NCBI RefSeq assembly: GCF_004361915.1
Contig: NZ_SNWP01000010.1
Coordinates: forward strand, 816,501 to 880,500
DNA: 64,000 bases
Direction of reading: 5' to 3'
Source of the DNA: Sediminibacterium goheungense
Lineage (GTDB): Bacteria > Bacteroidota > Bacteroidia > Chitinophagales > Chitinophagaceae
The notes below the pieces were generated by a model, which made no database searches, was not told the DNA's origin, and saw nothing but the letters and a program-made list of their open reading frames with translations. Below, in pieces: positions 38,353 to 45,569 of this stretch (position 1 is the stretch's first letter; each line of letters opens with the position of its first letter). The position numbers were made by a program, and so were the translations under genes.

Positions 38353-38721
38353 TCATCTGGTTTCCAAATAGCAATTACGAGCATCTCCTTCAGACTCAAT
38401 TATTATGCGCTTACCATCATAACCGTTAATCAGTAACAATAAATTAGTTGAATCAATTTGTTTGACAATGCAGGTTGAACTTATATAAAAAATTTCATCG
38501 GTTTCCAAATCTCCATTAGGATCATTATAAATCTTTATTCGAAAAGAACTGTCAGAAACAGACGACACAATCTCAAACCAATACCCTCCATCTTTGCCTC
38601 CTATCCAACGGGCATTTCGATTCACATTTTTAGGTACTTGCCTATCATTTGAATTCTTCAAAAGTATAAGACTCAATGTCACAATAAGCAAAATCATAAT
38701 TATGTATAATCGATGTTTCAT
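38353..38721 (-). CDS. Membrane-anchored small protein, putative immunity protein
   Basis: 122 residues. Residues about 5-22 (LYIIMILLIVTLSLILL) are a membrane anchor or uncleaved signal. The rest is a small beta-rich extracytoplasmic domain with WIGGKDGGYWFEI and NGYDGKRIIIESEGD. No family is recognised. It starts 9 bases after the end of a toxin-like reading frame and is followed by the conserved terminator, the same position that the immunity-like genes have in two other RHS units. An exported immunity protein fits a toxin that attacks the cell wall. Confidence 0.5.
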   Translation of the reverse strand: MKHRLYIIMILLIVTLSLILLKNSNDRQVPKNVNRNARWIGGKDGGYWFEIVSSVSDSSFRIKIYNDPNGDLETDEIFYISSTCIVKQIDSTNLLLLINGYDGKRIIIESEGDARNCYLETR

Positions 38722-38730
38722 AAGAAAAAA

Positions 38731-39095
38731 TTATTCGTTATCTTTTTTCTGTCCGTTATATTTTGCAGGACCAGCTTTACCTGGATTGATTAACTTGTCT
38801 TTCATCCACTTAGGCTCGTACTTTGATTTTTCAACTAGTATATCACTTCTTAAATTATTCCATGTCCCTGATGATCTTTCATTTTTGGGATCAAATCGAA
38901 TAGAAGAAAAAGTTTTCTGATACTCTTCAATCATACTATTTGGTCTTGGATCAATGAGTTGTGGGGCACGTGATGCAACTTGATCATCTTGTGAGGCTAC
39001 TTCAGTAGCGAAAGTTCCACAATTGTTAGAATATAAATCATACTCTTTTCGAGTTGGGTTATCATTCTCTTTCATTCTTTCTTTCTTCTCCGCAG
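38731..39095 (-). pseudogene. RHS-tail toxin fragment, NlpC/papain-like, cut by RAYT element
   Basis: The frame holds about 120 residues with YDLYSNNCGTFATEV, a Cys block like that of permuted NlpC/P60 or LRAT-like papain-fold toxin domains (NNCxTFA). The RHS core that should precede it is missing. At 39086-39095 the sequence becomes the left end of a transposase element, whose inverted-repeat DNA supplies the apparent start. It is thus the C-terminal part of a displaced toxin. The small membrane-anchored gene downstream is its probable immunity partner. Confidence 0.55.
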
Positions 39096-39199
39096 GGTTT
39101 ACTTTCTGAAATGTTCCACGCAGATGTCTCCGAGGCACGAGGGACTCTGCGACTGCTCAGAGTTTTGTGTGTCATCTATTTGTAAACCATCTCGTTTAT

Positions 39200-39778
39200 T
39201 CATCTCAAATCTATATCCTGCAATTCCATATAAGTAATTACCGGATATATACCCTGCTCGCCTGTAAAATAATATGTAGCCGAACTATGTAAATAATCTT
39301 CTGGAAATTTAATACCCGGCATATGCGCTTTACATGGATTATGATGAATATAGTCAATTTTCTGTTTCATAAATACAGTAGAGTAGCATTCTTTTCTGTC
39401 AAAGGAAGGCTCAAATACTTCATGTTTTTTATTTTTCAAACGATCTGTATTATTAACCCAGCCTGATAGTTGTTCCAATATATCAGCTTAATTCATCACT
39501 TTCAATCTCTTAACCAGTTCATAAGCCATAAACCTTTTTCCGTTACCTATTATTGTGTTGATCAACTGATCTGTTTTCGAGAATGCAACAATAGCATGAA
39601 CATGATAGGGCATAATGACATACCCTACTATATAATGACCTTTCTCTTTTAAATAATCAAACCATTTGTACACGGCATCGTACCCATTTGTAATCTCAAA
39701 TAATGGCAACCACCTGGCACAGGTGAATGTGATAAAATAAACACCATTTACTTCCGTTATTTGTTTACGTACTGACAT
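39200..39778 (-). pseudogene. Y1 transposase (RAYT type) with internal stop
   Basis: The sequence encodes the same 192-residue transposase as copy 2 but has TAA in place of AAA after KRLKVMN (about 39488-39490), so it breaks into 96- and 95-residue parts in the same frame. The HUH motif is changed from MPNHVH in copy 2 to MPYHVH here. Catalytic Tyr in DYIHHNPCKA is kept. Almost certainly inactive; it could still be moved by copy 2. Confidence 0.85.
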
Positions 39779-39887
39779 TCGATAAAGATAGACCAAGCCA
39801 CTGCGAAACGTGCGGAATGTATTAGACACATATTTTCTATTCTCTTTCGATTTAAGTATCTTTTGTTTTATTCAAACACAGTATTAG

Positions 39888-40124
39888 CAAGCTAAAAAGT
39901 AAATAGTACACCCTGGCTGTGTAACACGCAACGTCCCTTCGTGCCTCAGTAGACGATGCGGAGAACATTTTCAGGATGTAAGACGATGCGAAGAAGGAAT
40001 ATACAATACTTGTAAGCTTAAAAGCAAATGACACACTCAAGCTGTGTAACACGCAACGTCCCTTCGTGCCTCAGGAGACGATGCGGAGAACATCTTCAGG
40101 ATGCAAGACGATGCGGAGAAGGAA
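39888..40124. repeat. Tandem duplication of the element's right end
   Basis: Two units with a period of about 126 bp (from 39888 and from 40014) each run from AAGCTAAAAAG/AAGCTTAAAAG through GCTGTGTAACACGCAACG to GAAGGAA. Copy 2 of the element has only one. The duplication may reflect a failed or nested transposition. Confidence 0.7.
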
Positions 40125-40254
40125 GCTCTTTAATCCGATAGAAACTGTCACGGCTTGTACCCATCAGCTTACAGGCTCGGGTTACATTGTTCAATTGTTC
40201 GGCCAAATTCAATAGCCCAACGCGGGATTTGATTAACTTAGTTTCAGAGTTCAT
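40123..40254 (-). pseudogene. IS481-family transposase, 5' fragment
   Basis: The first 44 codons read MNSETKLIKSRVGLLNLAEQ..., then CKLMGTSRDSFYRIKEL, the N-terminal helix-turn-helix of IS481-family transposases of Bacteroidota. The gene is cut exactly at the right end of RAYT copy 1. No remaining IS481 body is found in the window. Confidence 0.8.
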
Positions 40255-40321
40255 GATCTGACATTTTGGGTTTATTAAATAAAAGTGTCGTTACTTAAAT
40301 TTAATCCCAATTGTCAGATCA
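40254..40321. repeat. 68-bp inverted repeat before the IS481 fragment
   Basis: Left arm TGATCTGACATTTTGGGTTTA and right arm TTTAATCCCAATTGTCAGATCA (split here: TTTAATCCCAA / TTGTCAGATCA) are imperfect inverted copies around an AT-rich centre. This may be the IS481 end with an operator or hairpin for its own transposase. Confidence 0.55.
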
Positions 40322-40350
40322 ACTCTTAACTTCTACAATTTAATAAATGA

Positions 40351-40376
40351 AAAAGCCCCGGAAGTCCGGGGCTTTG
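40351..40376 (-). terminator. Terminator of the Imm26-like gene
   Basis: AAAGCCCCGG / CCGGGGCTTT stem with the loop AAGT, followed on the minus strand by a T-run. It starts 4 bases after the gene's stop codon. Confidence 0.85.
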
Positions 40377-40379
40377 CTC

Positions 40380-40886
40380 TTATTCAAAATCGGGATAATT
40401 GACAGGGTATTTATTACCCTTTAGAAGTTCTATAATACCTAAAGGATTTATAACTATTCCAATATATGACTTTCGGTTTTCTCCTTCTAATTTTCCAACT
40501 CGGGTAAAATCCTTGTCGTTAATACGCCATACATACCATTTGTTAGATACTCTAATTGGTTCTTCTCCAACCTTTGAACCGTAATCGTTAGTATCTCTAA
40601 ATAAAATATGGTCTGTTTTTCCAACATCGCTAATATTCCCAGCCTTTTCCCAAAGGTTCATCTTTAAACCAAGTTTAGTAACGCAATGGGCATAAAACTC
40701 CACTTCTCCGCTTACGATTTCTGACAAATCGGGATTGGTATTGATTGGATATACTTTCTTAAAAGCCCTGATTACATCGCTGTTCAGCTGGGTAAGGTCG
40801 CTAACGATGTACTGAAAATATTTCTTGCTGCTGTCGTCTATCTTGACAGAAAAGACATCGCCTATTTTTGTGTTTGATTTAGCCAT
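40380..40886 (-). CDS. Immunity protein, Imm26-like
   Basis: 168 residues from the ATG at 40884-40886. The start overlaps the toxin stop codon as TAATG, which couples translation. An upstream in-frame ATG at 40907 is inside the toxin and less likely. The N-terminus KIGDVFSVKIDDSSKKYFQY and the later SNKWYVWRINDKDF resemble immunity protein family Imm26, a frequent partner of nuclease toxins. There is no signal sequence, as expected for protection against a cytoplasmic nuclease. Family assignment is from pattern only. Confidence 0.65.
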   Translation of the reverse strand: MAKSNTKIGDVFSVKIDDSSKKYFQYIVSDLTQLNSDVIRAFKKVYPINTNPDLSEIVSGEVEFYAHCVTKLGLKMNLWEKAGNISDVGKTDHILFRDTNDYGSKVGEEPIRVSNKWYVWRINDKDFTRVGKLEGENRKSYIGIVINPLGIIELLKGNKYPVNYPDFE

Positions 40887-41704
40887 TATTTGATACCGTA
40901 TTGCCACCAGTATTTTGGTGCGATTGAATTAACCTTGTTCAGCAACATACCGCCATTCTTTTGCAAGCCGTATTGATTGATTAAAGTTTGTTCCCAAACT
41001 CTCGCACCCGTCTTTGATAAGCCTGTTGCACCATCAATAACACGGTAATCTAAAAGCGACCTTGCTGTACCTGAATTTAAGTGTTCACCGAACCTGACGG
41101 CTGCATCCCTGCCTGTTATCCCAACATATCTAACCTTACCTGCTGCGTCTAATCCTTCATACACTAAATGACTTCCCCCCTTAGCGGCAGGTTTAACAAC
41201 TCTTGTATTCTCAACAACCTTAACAATTTTTTTCGTTACACTACTTACCCTCGCCAATTTAAGACCGGCATTTGCTGCTGCTGTACCTATAAATATCTGC
41301 CCAATATCTCCTGTAAGATTGCCTAATATCTCAGCTCTTTTCTCGGCATCACCTTCTTTGAATGCATTGTAAGTGTCTTTTGCATGCGCGTACAATGCTT
41401 TGCCTGTTTCTATTGGGTGCGCAATGGCATTACCTATTCCTTTGACCGTTTGTATCGGATTCGTTACTACATGCTTAACTGCTTTTAACGTACTCCATAC
41501 ACTGTTACCCAATCCTTTAAAAAAACTCCCGGTTACTGATGCTGTTTTTCTAATACCCTGTACTACTACTTCATTAAGCATATTTACCTGACCCAAACCA
41601 CTCGAAATACTAGTTAATGGCTCTAACCCATCCAAATCAACATTAGCTATCGGGTCATTTCCTGAATACTGATAAGGAGTTAAATCAGGATACTCCCATG
41701 TCAA
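40886..41704 (-). CDS. RHS C-terminal toxin, GIY-YIG (Tox-URI-like) nuclease
   Basis: 272 residues as an open frame; the true start is lost because the RHS core upstream is frameshifted by a palindrome. Residues 1-29 are the RHS core end (YQYSGNDPIANVDLDGLEP, the typical core/toxin border). Residues about 30-170 are a helical linker. Residues about 180-272 look like a GIY-YIG nuclease: VYEGLD, KVRYVGITGRDAAVRFGEH, the Glu in ARVWEQTLIN, and a late Asn in LLNKVNSI. It would act on DNA in target cells. The immunity gene overlaps by one base. Confidence 0.7.
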   Translation of the reverse strand: MTWEYPDLTPYQYSGNDPIANVDLDGLEPLTSISSGLGQVNMLNEVVVQGIRKTASVTGSFFKGLGNSVWSTLKAVKHVVTNPIQTVKGIGNAIAHPIETGKALYAHAKDTYNAFKEGDAEKRAEILGNLTGDIGQIFIGTAAANAGLKLARVSSVTKKIVKVVENTRVVKPAAKGGSHLVYEGLDAAGKVRYVGITGRDAAVRFGEHLNSGTARSLLDYRVIDGATGLSKTGARVWEQTLINQYGLQKNGGMLLNKVNSIAPKYWWQYGIK

Positions 41705-41918
41705 TGGATCCAGTTGTGTAAACCTCCCTATCTGCGCATCATAATTACGGAAACCATAATCATACCCCCCACAATAAGTGAGGGCACGCAGTTAAGATCA
41801 CCTTCGTCAAAGAGCTCTTTGTCGTTATAAAGGTATTTATTCTCTACATTACCTTCATAACTCTCTGCCAGCTTTCTGCTGCTGATGCCGGCTATCTTTA
41901 ATCCAAATGCATAATAGT
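41705..41918 (-). pseudogene. RHS core remnant upstream of the GIY-YIG toxin (lineage B)
   Basis: Reads YYAFGLKIAGISSRK, then YLYNDKELFDEGDLN in one frame and [15 protein letters not shown] in another. The frame is broken by about 23 extra bases forming the palindrome at 41764-41786. 41619-41917 is nearly identical to 43088-43376. Similarity to RHS stops at the 22-bp palindrome at 41921-41942. Confidence 0.75.
41764..41786. repeat. Palindrome inserted in the RHS core
   Basis: ACCCCCCACAATAAGTGAGG plus GCA. It replaces one base in a codon expected to be Trp (GDLN-W-YDYG) and adds 23 bases, a frameshift. The related copy lies at 43233-43255. Confidence 0.65.
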
Positions 41919-41920
41919 TA

Positions 41921-41942
41921 GCACGGGAATAAATTCCCGTGC
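41921..41942. repeat. 22-bp perfect palindrome at the RHS/immunity border
   Basis: GCACGGGAAT AA ATTCCCGTGC, perfect inverted halves, at the point where RHS similarity stops and the intergenic DNA after another immunity gene starts. Confidence 0.75.
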
Positions 41943-42037
41943 AAGGGTTATTCTATTCTTTTTTAGTTACTCATGCTACATATTTATATATTCAGTATAT
42001 CATTTATGCCCGATAAATTTGATAGATCAGCCATTGC

Positions 42038-42334
42038 TCAATCTCCATAAAAGGTTAAGTAGGTATGAGATTCATTTTTGCATTTAATCGCCAAAGCAAT
42101 TATTTGATGTATTAAGTCTTTATTTACGTCATACTTTTTTAGAACTTCCAAATCGATCAACAAATCGTCAATTTGAGTAGTATTGAATGTTGTGTCTTCA
42201 TAAGGATCTAAATACTTAAGTAATTTGAACAACTGATTTTTTTTTCCATCTTTTAAAATGGCAGAATCCAGTTCTTCCAAAACAGCATCAAGCTGTTCTT
42301 TATTTTCATCTTCTAATATTATTGTCCAAGCCAT
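42038..42334 (-). CDS. Putative immunity protein for the BECR-like toxin
   Basis: 98 residues, acidic, cytoplasmic, no known domain: WTIILEDENKEQLDAVLEEL, then DDLLIDLEVLKKYDVNKDLI. The gene begins 11 bases after the toxin stop codon. Position and small acidic character fit an immunity protein. Family not recognised. Confidence 0.55.
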   Translation of the reverse strand: MAWTIILEDENKEQLDAVLEELDSAILKDGKKNQLFKLLKYLDPYEDTTFNTTQIDDLLIDLEVLKKYDVNKDLIHQIIALAIKCKNESHTYLTFYGD

Positions 42335-42345
42335 ATTTTTAATTT

Positions 42346-43182
42346 TTAAGGAGTTCCAGGAAAAGCAGTTATCAGATTACCATTAGATCCAGTAATGACA
42401 GTATAAATGGAAGTTGGCTGCCCTGTAGCTCTGTCAATACCGATATTCCTTCCAGCATCAACAGTTCTTGCAAAGTTTCCATTTGCCTGACGAACCATCG
42501 GGTAATGAGTTGCCTGTTGAATCAGTGTAGTTACTTCTGATGGATTGGCGAATTTGCTTTTGCCTGCAAACTTAGTAAGATTATTAACAGTATGTCGATC
42601 TAGAGTATGCGTTAGACCCTTTTGAGTAATATTAATAGGTTGACCTAATAATTTTACACTCTCCTTTGCAGCAACTGTCTTGACCGTATTCTTTGTAGCT
42701 AATTCAATACCTTCCTTAACAGCATTCTTTATTATACCTTTTGCTACACTACTACCGCCAAACGTAAATATATCAGCTACTATACTTAATGCTCCGATAC
42801 CAGCCTGTACCCAATTCCCATCTCTAACACCCCTGTAAATATCTCTCGCTCCTCCTGCTATCGGTACAAAGTCAAGACCTACATCTGCTACTTTCACTCC
42901 AATATTCAACGCTGTTGATAATGCACTGGCTGATTTTGAAGCAAACATCTTTAACTGTGCCACACCTCCTTTATCTATCCAGCTCACCAACCATTTACCT
43001 GCATTCGCTCCTTTTTCTAACAGTTTTGAACTGGCATTAATACCCTGATCAGATAATGAGCCTAACAGTTTTTTTACCACATTTTTAGGCTCTAACCCAT
43101 CCAAATCAACATTAGCTATCGGGTCATTTCCTGAATACTGATAAGGAGTTAAATCAGGATACTCCCATGTCAATGGATCCAA
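42346..43182 (-). CDS. RHS C-terminal toxin, BECR/EndoU-like RNase candidate
   Basis: 278 residues from a TTG inside the RHS core (DPLTWEYPDLTPYQY). Residues 1-32 end with DGLEP as in the GIY-YIG unit. A helical, partly hydrophobic linker follows (FVPIAGGARDIYRGVRDGNW), then about 95 residues with GLTHTLDRHTVNN, AGKSKFANPSEV, and a final TSIYTVITGSNGNLITAFPG. His-rich motifs followed by a Lys/Ser and a Thr/Tyr strand fit the BECR fold of RNase toxins such as EndoU or Ntox families. The specific family is not certain. Confidence 0.6.
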   Translation of the reverse strand: MDPLTWEYPDLTPYQYSGNDPIANVDLDGLEPKNVVKKLLGSLSDQGINASSKLLEKGANAGKWLVSWIDKGGVAQLKMFASKSASALSTALNIGVKVADVGLDFVPIAGGARDIYRGVRDGNWVQAGIGALSIVADIFTFGGSSVAKGIIKNAVKEGIELATKNTVKTVAAKESVKLLGQPINITQKGLTHTLDRHTVNNLTKFAGKSKFANPSEVTTLIQQATHYPMVRQANGNFARTVDAGRNIGIDRATGQPTSIYTVITGSNGNLITAFPGTP

Positions 43183-43378
43183 TTGTGTAAACCTCCCTAT
43201 CTGCGCATCATAATTACGGAAACCATAATCATACCCCCCAAAATAAGTGGGGGCACGCAGTTAAGGTCGCCTTCCTCAAAGAGCTCTTTGTCGTTATAAA
43301 GGTATTTATTCTCTACATTACCCTCATAGGTTTCTGCTGCTGATGCTGGCTATCTTTAAACCAAAGGCATAATAATCA
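43183..43378 (-). pseudogene. RHS core remnant upstream of the BECR-like toxin (lineage B)
   Basis: Almost the same DNA as 41705-41918, with the related palindrome at 43233-43255 breaking the frame, plus a 10-base deletion after SISSRN that creates a stop codon. It begins at YYAFGL, directly after the stop codon of the immunity-like gene at 43383. Confidence 0.75.
43233..43255. repeat. Palindrome inserted in the second RHS core
   Basis: ACCCCCCAAAATAAGTGGGG plus GCA, at the same position as 41764-41786 but a better inverted repeat. The shared position shows the insertion predates the duplication of this RHS tail. Confidence 0.65.
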
Positions 43379-43382
43379 GATA

Positions 43383-43610
43383 TTATAAAATATCTTTTAT
43401 ATCAGAAAGTAAGCTTTCTGGTTGGAAATCAGGTTGTTTTAACGACAATTTTGTACTTAATCCAAATGCATCTAATTGATTAAATATTTTTTGTAAAACT
43501 TCAAAATACCCAAATAATTTACCTATTTCAAACTCAGTATTTGCATTGCCTTTAAGTTCAATCGCTTCCTCTATTAATTGATCGATTGTGTCTTCAATAA
43601 AATTTTGCAT
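43383..43610 (-). CDS. Small acidic protein, putative immunity protein
   Basis: 75 residues, no signal, no known domain: NFIEDTIDQLIEEAIELKGN, then LFGYFEVLQKIFNQLDAFGL and a C-terminus SLLSDIKDIL. It starts 11 bases after the stop codon of a toxin C-terminal fragment (43622-43749), so it is likely that toxin's immunity gene, left behind after the toxin was cut. Confidence 0.5.
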   Translation of the reverse strand: MQNFIEDTIDQLIEEAIELKGNANTEFEIGKLFGYFEVLQKIFNQLDAFGLSTKLSLKQPDFQPESLLSDIKDIL

Positions 43611-43621
43611 AATTGAAAGAT

Positions 43622-43749
43622 TTATCTGCCTAAAATATCTTTTAGAATCTCTATTTGTTCTCTACCATTTGTAATTTCTTTCTCCCACCCTCTCAATAAA
43701 CTTTGTTGGTGCTGGGGCGTTAAGGAATCCCAATTAGGAACATACTTTT
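43622..43749 (-). pseudogene. C-terminal 41 residues of an unidentified RHS toxin
   Basis: Reads KYVPNWDSLTPQHQQSLLRG, then WEKEITNGREQIEILKDILGR and stop. Everything upstream has been replaced by RAYT element copy 2. The helical end resembles tails of nuclease toxins but is too short to assign. Confidence 0.6.
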
Positions 43750-44663
43750 TTCTCCGCAGAGTTTACTTTCTGAAATGTTCCACGCAGATGTCTCCGAGGC
43801 ACGAGGGACTCTGCGACTGCTCAGAGTTTTGTGTGTCATCTATTTGTAAACCATCTCGTTTATTCATCTCAAATCTATATCCTGCAATTCCATATAAGTA
43901 ATTACCGGATATATACCCTGCTCGCCTGTAAAATAATATGTAGCCGAACTATGTAAATAATCTTCTGGAAATTTAATACCCGGCATATGCGCTTTACATG
44001 GATTATGATGAATATAGTCAATTTTCTGTTTCATAAATGCAAGAGAGTAGCATTCTTTTCTGTCAAAGGAAGGCTCAAATACTTCATGTTTTTTATTTTT
44101 CAAACGATCTGTATTATTAACCCAGCCTGATAGTTGTTCCAATATATCAGCTTTATTCATCACTTTCAATCTCTTAACCAGTTCATAAGCCATAAACCTT
44201 TTTCCGTTACCTATTATTGTGTTGATCAACTGATCTGTTTTCGAGAATGCAACAATAGCATGAACATGATTGGGCATAATGACATACCCTACTATATAAT
44301 GATTCTTCTCTTTTAAATAATCAAACCATTTATACACGGCATCGTAACCATTTGTAATCTCAAATAATGGCAACCACCTGGCACAGGTGAATGTGATAAA
44401 ATAAACACCATTTACTTCCGTTATTTGTTTACGTACTGACATTCGATAAAGATAGACCAAGCCTCTGCGACACATGCGGAATGTCTTAGACACATATTTT
44501 CTATTCTCTTTCGATTTAAGCATCTTTTGTTTTATTCAAACACAGTATTAGCAAGCTAAAAAGTAAATGGTACACCCTGGCTGTGTAACACGCAACGTCC
44601 CTTCGTGCCTCAGGAGACGATGCGGAGAACATCTTGAGGATGCAAGACGATGCGGAGAAGGAA
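43750..44663 (-). mobile_element. RAYT/IS200-like element, copy 2 (intact)
   Basis: About 914 bp bounded by the same imperfect inverted ends of about 65 bp as copy 1 (left from TTCTCCGCAG, right to GCGGAGAAGGAA). It carries one intact Y1 transposase. On its left is a truncated toxin and on its right a truncated ATPase gene, so a deletion or a recombination accompanied the insertion. The flanks give no clear target-site duplication. Confidence 0.8.
43864..44442 (-). CDS. REP-associated tyrosine transposase (Y1_Tnp/RAYT), intact
   Basis: 192 residues from the ATG at 44442, where the family starts (SVRKQITEVNGVYFITFTCA). An upstream ATG at 44523 adds 27 residues read from the element end. Motifs are HUH in YVIMPNHVHAIVAF and catalytic Tyr in QKIDYIHHNPCKA. 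These single-strand HUH transposases are related to IS200/IS605 and to RAYTs that move REP palindromes. The protein is the likely driver of both element copies here and perhaps of the short palindromes of this island. Confidence 0.9.
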   Translation of the reverse strand: MSVRKQITEVNGVYFITFTCARWLPLFEITNGYDAVYKWFDYLKEKNHYIVGYVIMPNHVHAIVAFSKTDQLINTIIGNGKRFMAYELVKRLKVMNKADILEQLSGWVNNTDRLKNKKHEVFEPSFDRKECYSLAFMKQKIDYIHHNPCKAHMPGIKFPEDYLHSSATYYFTGEQGIYPVITYMELQDIDLR

Positions 44664-45062
44664 TGCTTCTTCTCGTTCCTGTTCTGTTAGCTGCTTTACA
44701 GGCTTCTGTTCTTGTTTACTGAGTTGTGTTAATATGTACACTTCTAATTCACTGGTAATTTCAGCAATAGCTTTGGTAAGTGCAATGCTTCCTACTTCCA
44801 ATTTCTCAGCTACTCGCCTTACAAACTTCTCTACCTGTGTATCATTGTACAAATCTAAATTGTGCCTGATAGCTAAATCAGCTAACTCATTTGTGTACTG
44901 TGGGTGTTTTCTGTTTACCACACTCACTTTCATGGTTACTCTCATTCTGTCCAGCCCTTCTATTCTTACACCTCCAAGTAGTTCAATAAGCAGTTCTTCT
45001 GTTTCATAAATAAAACAATTTGTGTTTTCTGTATTCATTTTCATAACATGAGTTTTGAGCAT
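44664..45062 (-). pseudogene. 5' fragment of the recombinase-module ATPase
   Basis: About 133 codons (from LKTHVMKMNTENTN to LTEQEREEA) match the N-terminus of the intact 51794-53437 gene with few changes, then run into the right end of RAYT copy 2. The P-loop and everything after are lost. It lies 3' of terminator copy 2 and an immunity-like gene, as in the intact unit at 53 kb. Confidence 0.85.
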
Positions 45063-45066
45063 AAAA

Positions 45067-45091
45067 AACCACTCCGTTTTGTGGAGTGGTT
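45067..45091 (-). terminator. Conserved terminator after immunity gene, copy 2
   Basis: AACCACTCC / GGAGTGGTT stem with the loop GTTTTGT, followed by T's on the minus strand. It is part of the repeated terminator-leader block (45029-45091) found also at 38 and 53 kb. Confidence 0.8.
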
Positions 45092-45124
45092 GTTGTGAGT
45101 TTTGAATGGTATTTTGTATTTATG

Positions 45125-45568
45125 CTACTTGACTACAATTGATTCTAATGCTTTATCAAAGGTCAATTTATTTAAGGAATCGACTTTAAGATACCCATAA
45201 AACAAATCTCCTTTTTTGACCTCTCGCCATAGCTTACCGAAAGAATCAATTCCTGTCAAATCAATCGTATCAGACATAAATCTATTGCTAAATGCCATTG
45301 GCTTATTCCTAATATTTCCATAATTCAATGTCCCTCCCTCTTCAAAAGTAGATACGTAAATAGCCGTTGAGTCTCTGTACCAAAAAGTGTATTCAATTCC
45401 TACCTCTGCATCATTACTTACAATTGTTTTCTTCACATATTTGGGCAGTTGTAGTTGAATTACTCTTCCTTTTGGATCATTTAATCTACAATTAACAGAA
45501 ACGATAGATTTGCCAATCATACATGAGCATATATGAATAAAAAGGTATCCTGCAAGTACTTTTTTCAT
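45125..45568 (-). CDS. Exported small protein, putative immunity protein for the M91-like toxin
   Basis: 147 residues from the ATG at 45566-45568, one base after the toxin stop codon. An earlier in-frame ATG at 45667 lies within the toxin and is rejected. The N-terminus KKVLAGYLFIHICSCMIGKS looks like a signal peptide, possibly lipoprotein-like. The remainder has beta-rich blocks (VQLQLPKYVKK-type region, FWYRDSTAIYVSTFEEGG). No known family. Position suggests immunity. Confidence 0.5.
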   Translation of the reverse strand: MKKVLAGYLFIHICSCMIGKSIVSVNCRLNDPKGRVIQLQLPKYVKKTIVSNDAEVGIEYTFWYRDSTAIYVSTFEEGGTLNYGNIRNKPMAFSNRFMSDTIDLTGIDSFGKLWREVKKGDLFYGYLKVDSLNKLTFDKALESIVVK

Positions 45569-45569
45569 T

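Larger units (their letters stand above)
39086..40124 (-). mobile_element. RAYT/IS200-like element, copy 1 (inactivated)
   Basis: About 1.04 kb, nearly identical over most of its length to copy 2 at 43750-44663. The left end (from TTCTCCGCAG) and the right end (to GCGGAGAAGGAA) are imperfect inverted repeats of about 65 bp. Reading inward from the outside, both contain GCGGAGAA..., then AACAT..., GGAGAC and CGTGCCTC-like blocks. The right end is present twice in tandem in this copy. The element carries one Y1-transposase gene with a nonsense mutation. It separates a truncated toxin from a truncated IS481 gene. Confidence 0.75.

Noticed and set aside
39852..40052. 66-residue frame on the minus strand in the RAYT right end
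   Set aside because: It runs through the duplicated inverted-repeat end of the element and has no counterpart that is stable in copy 2.
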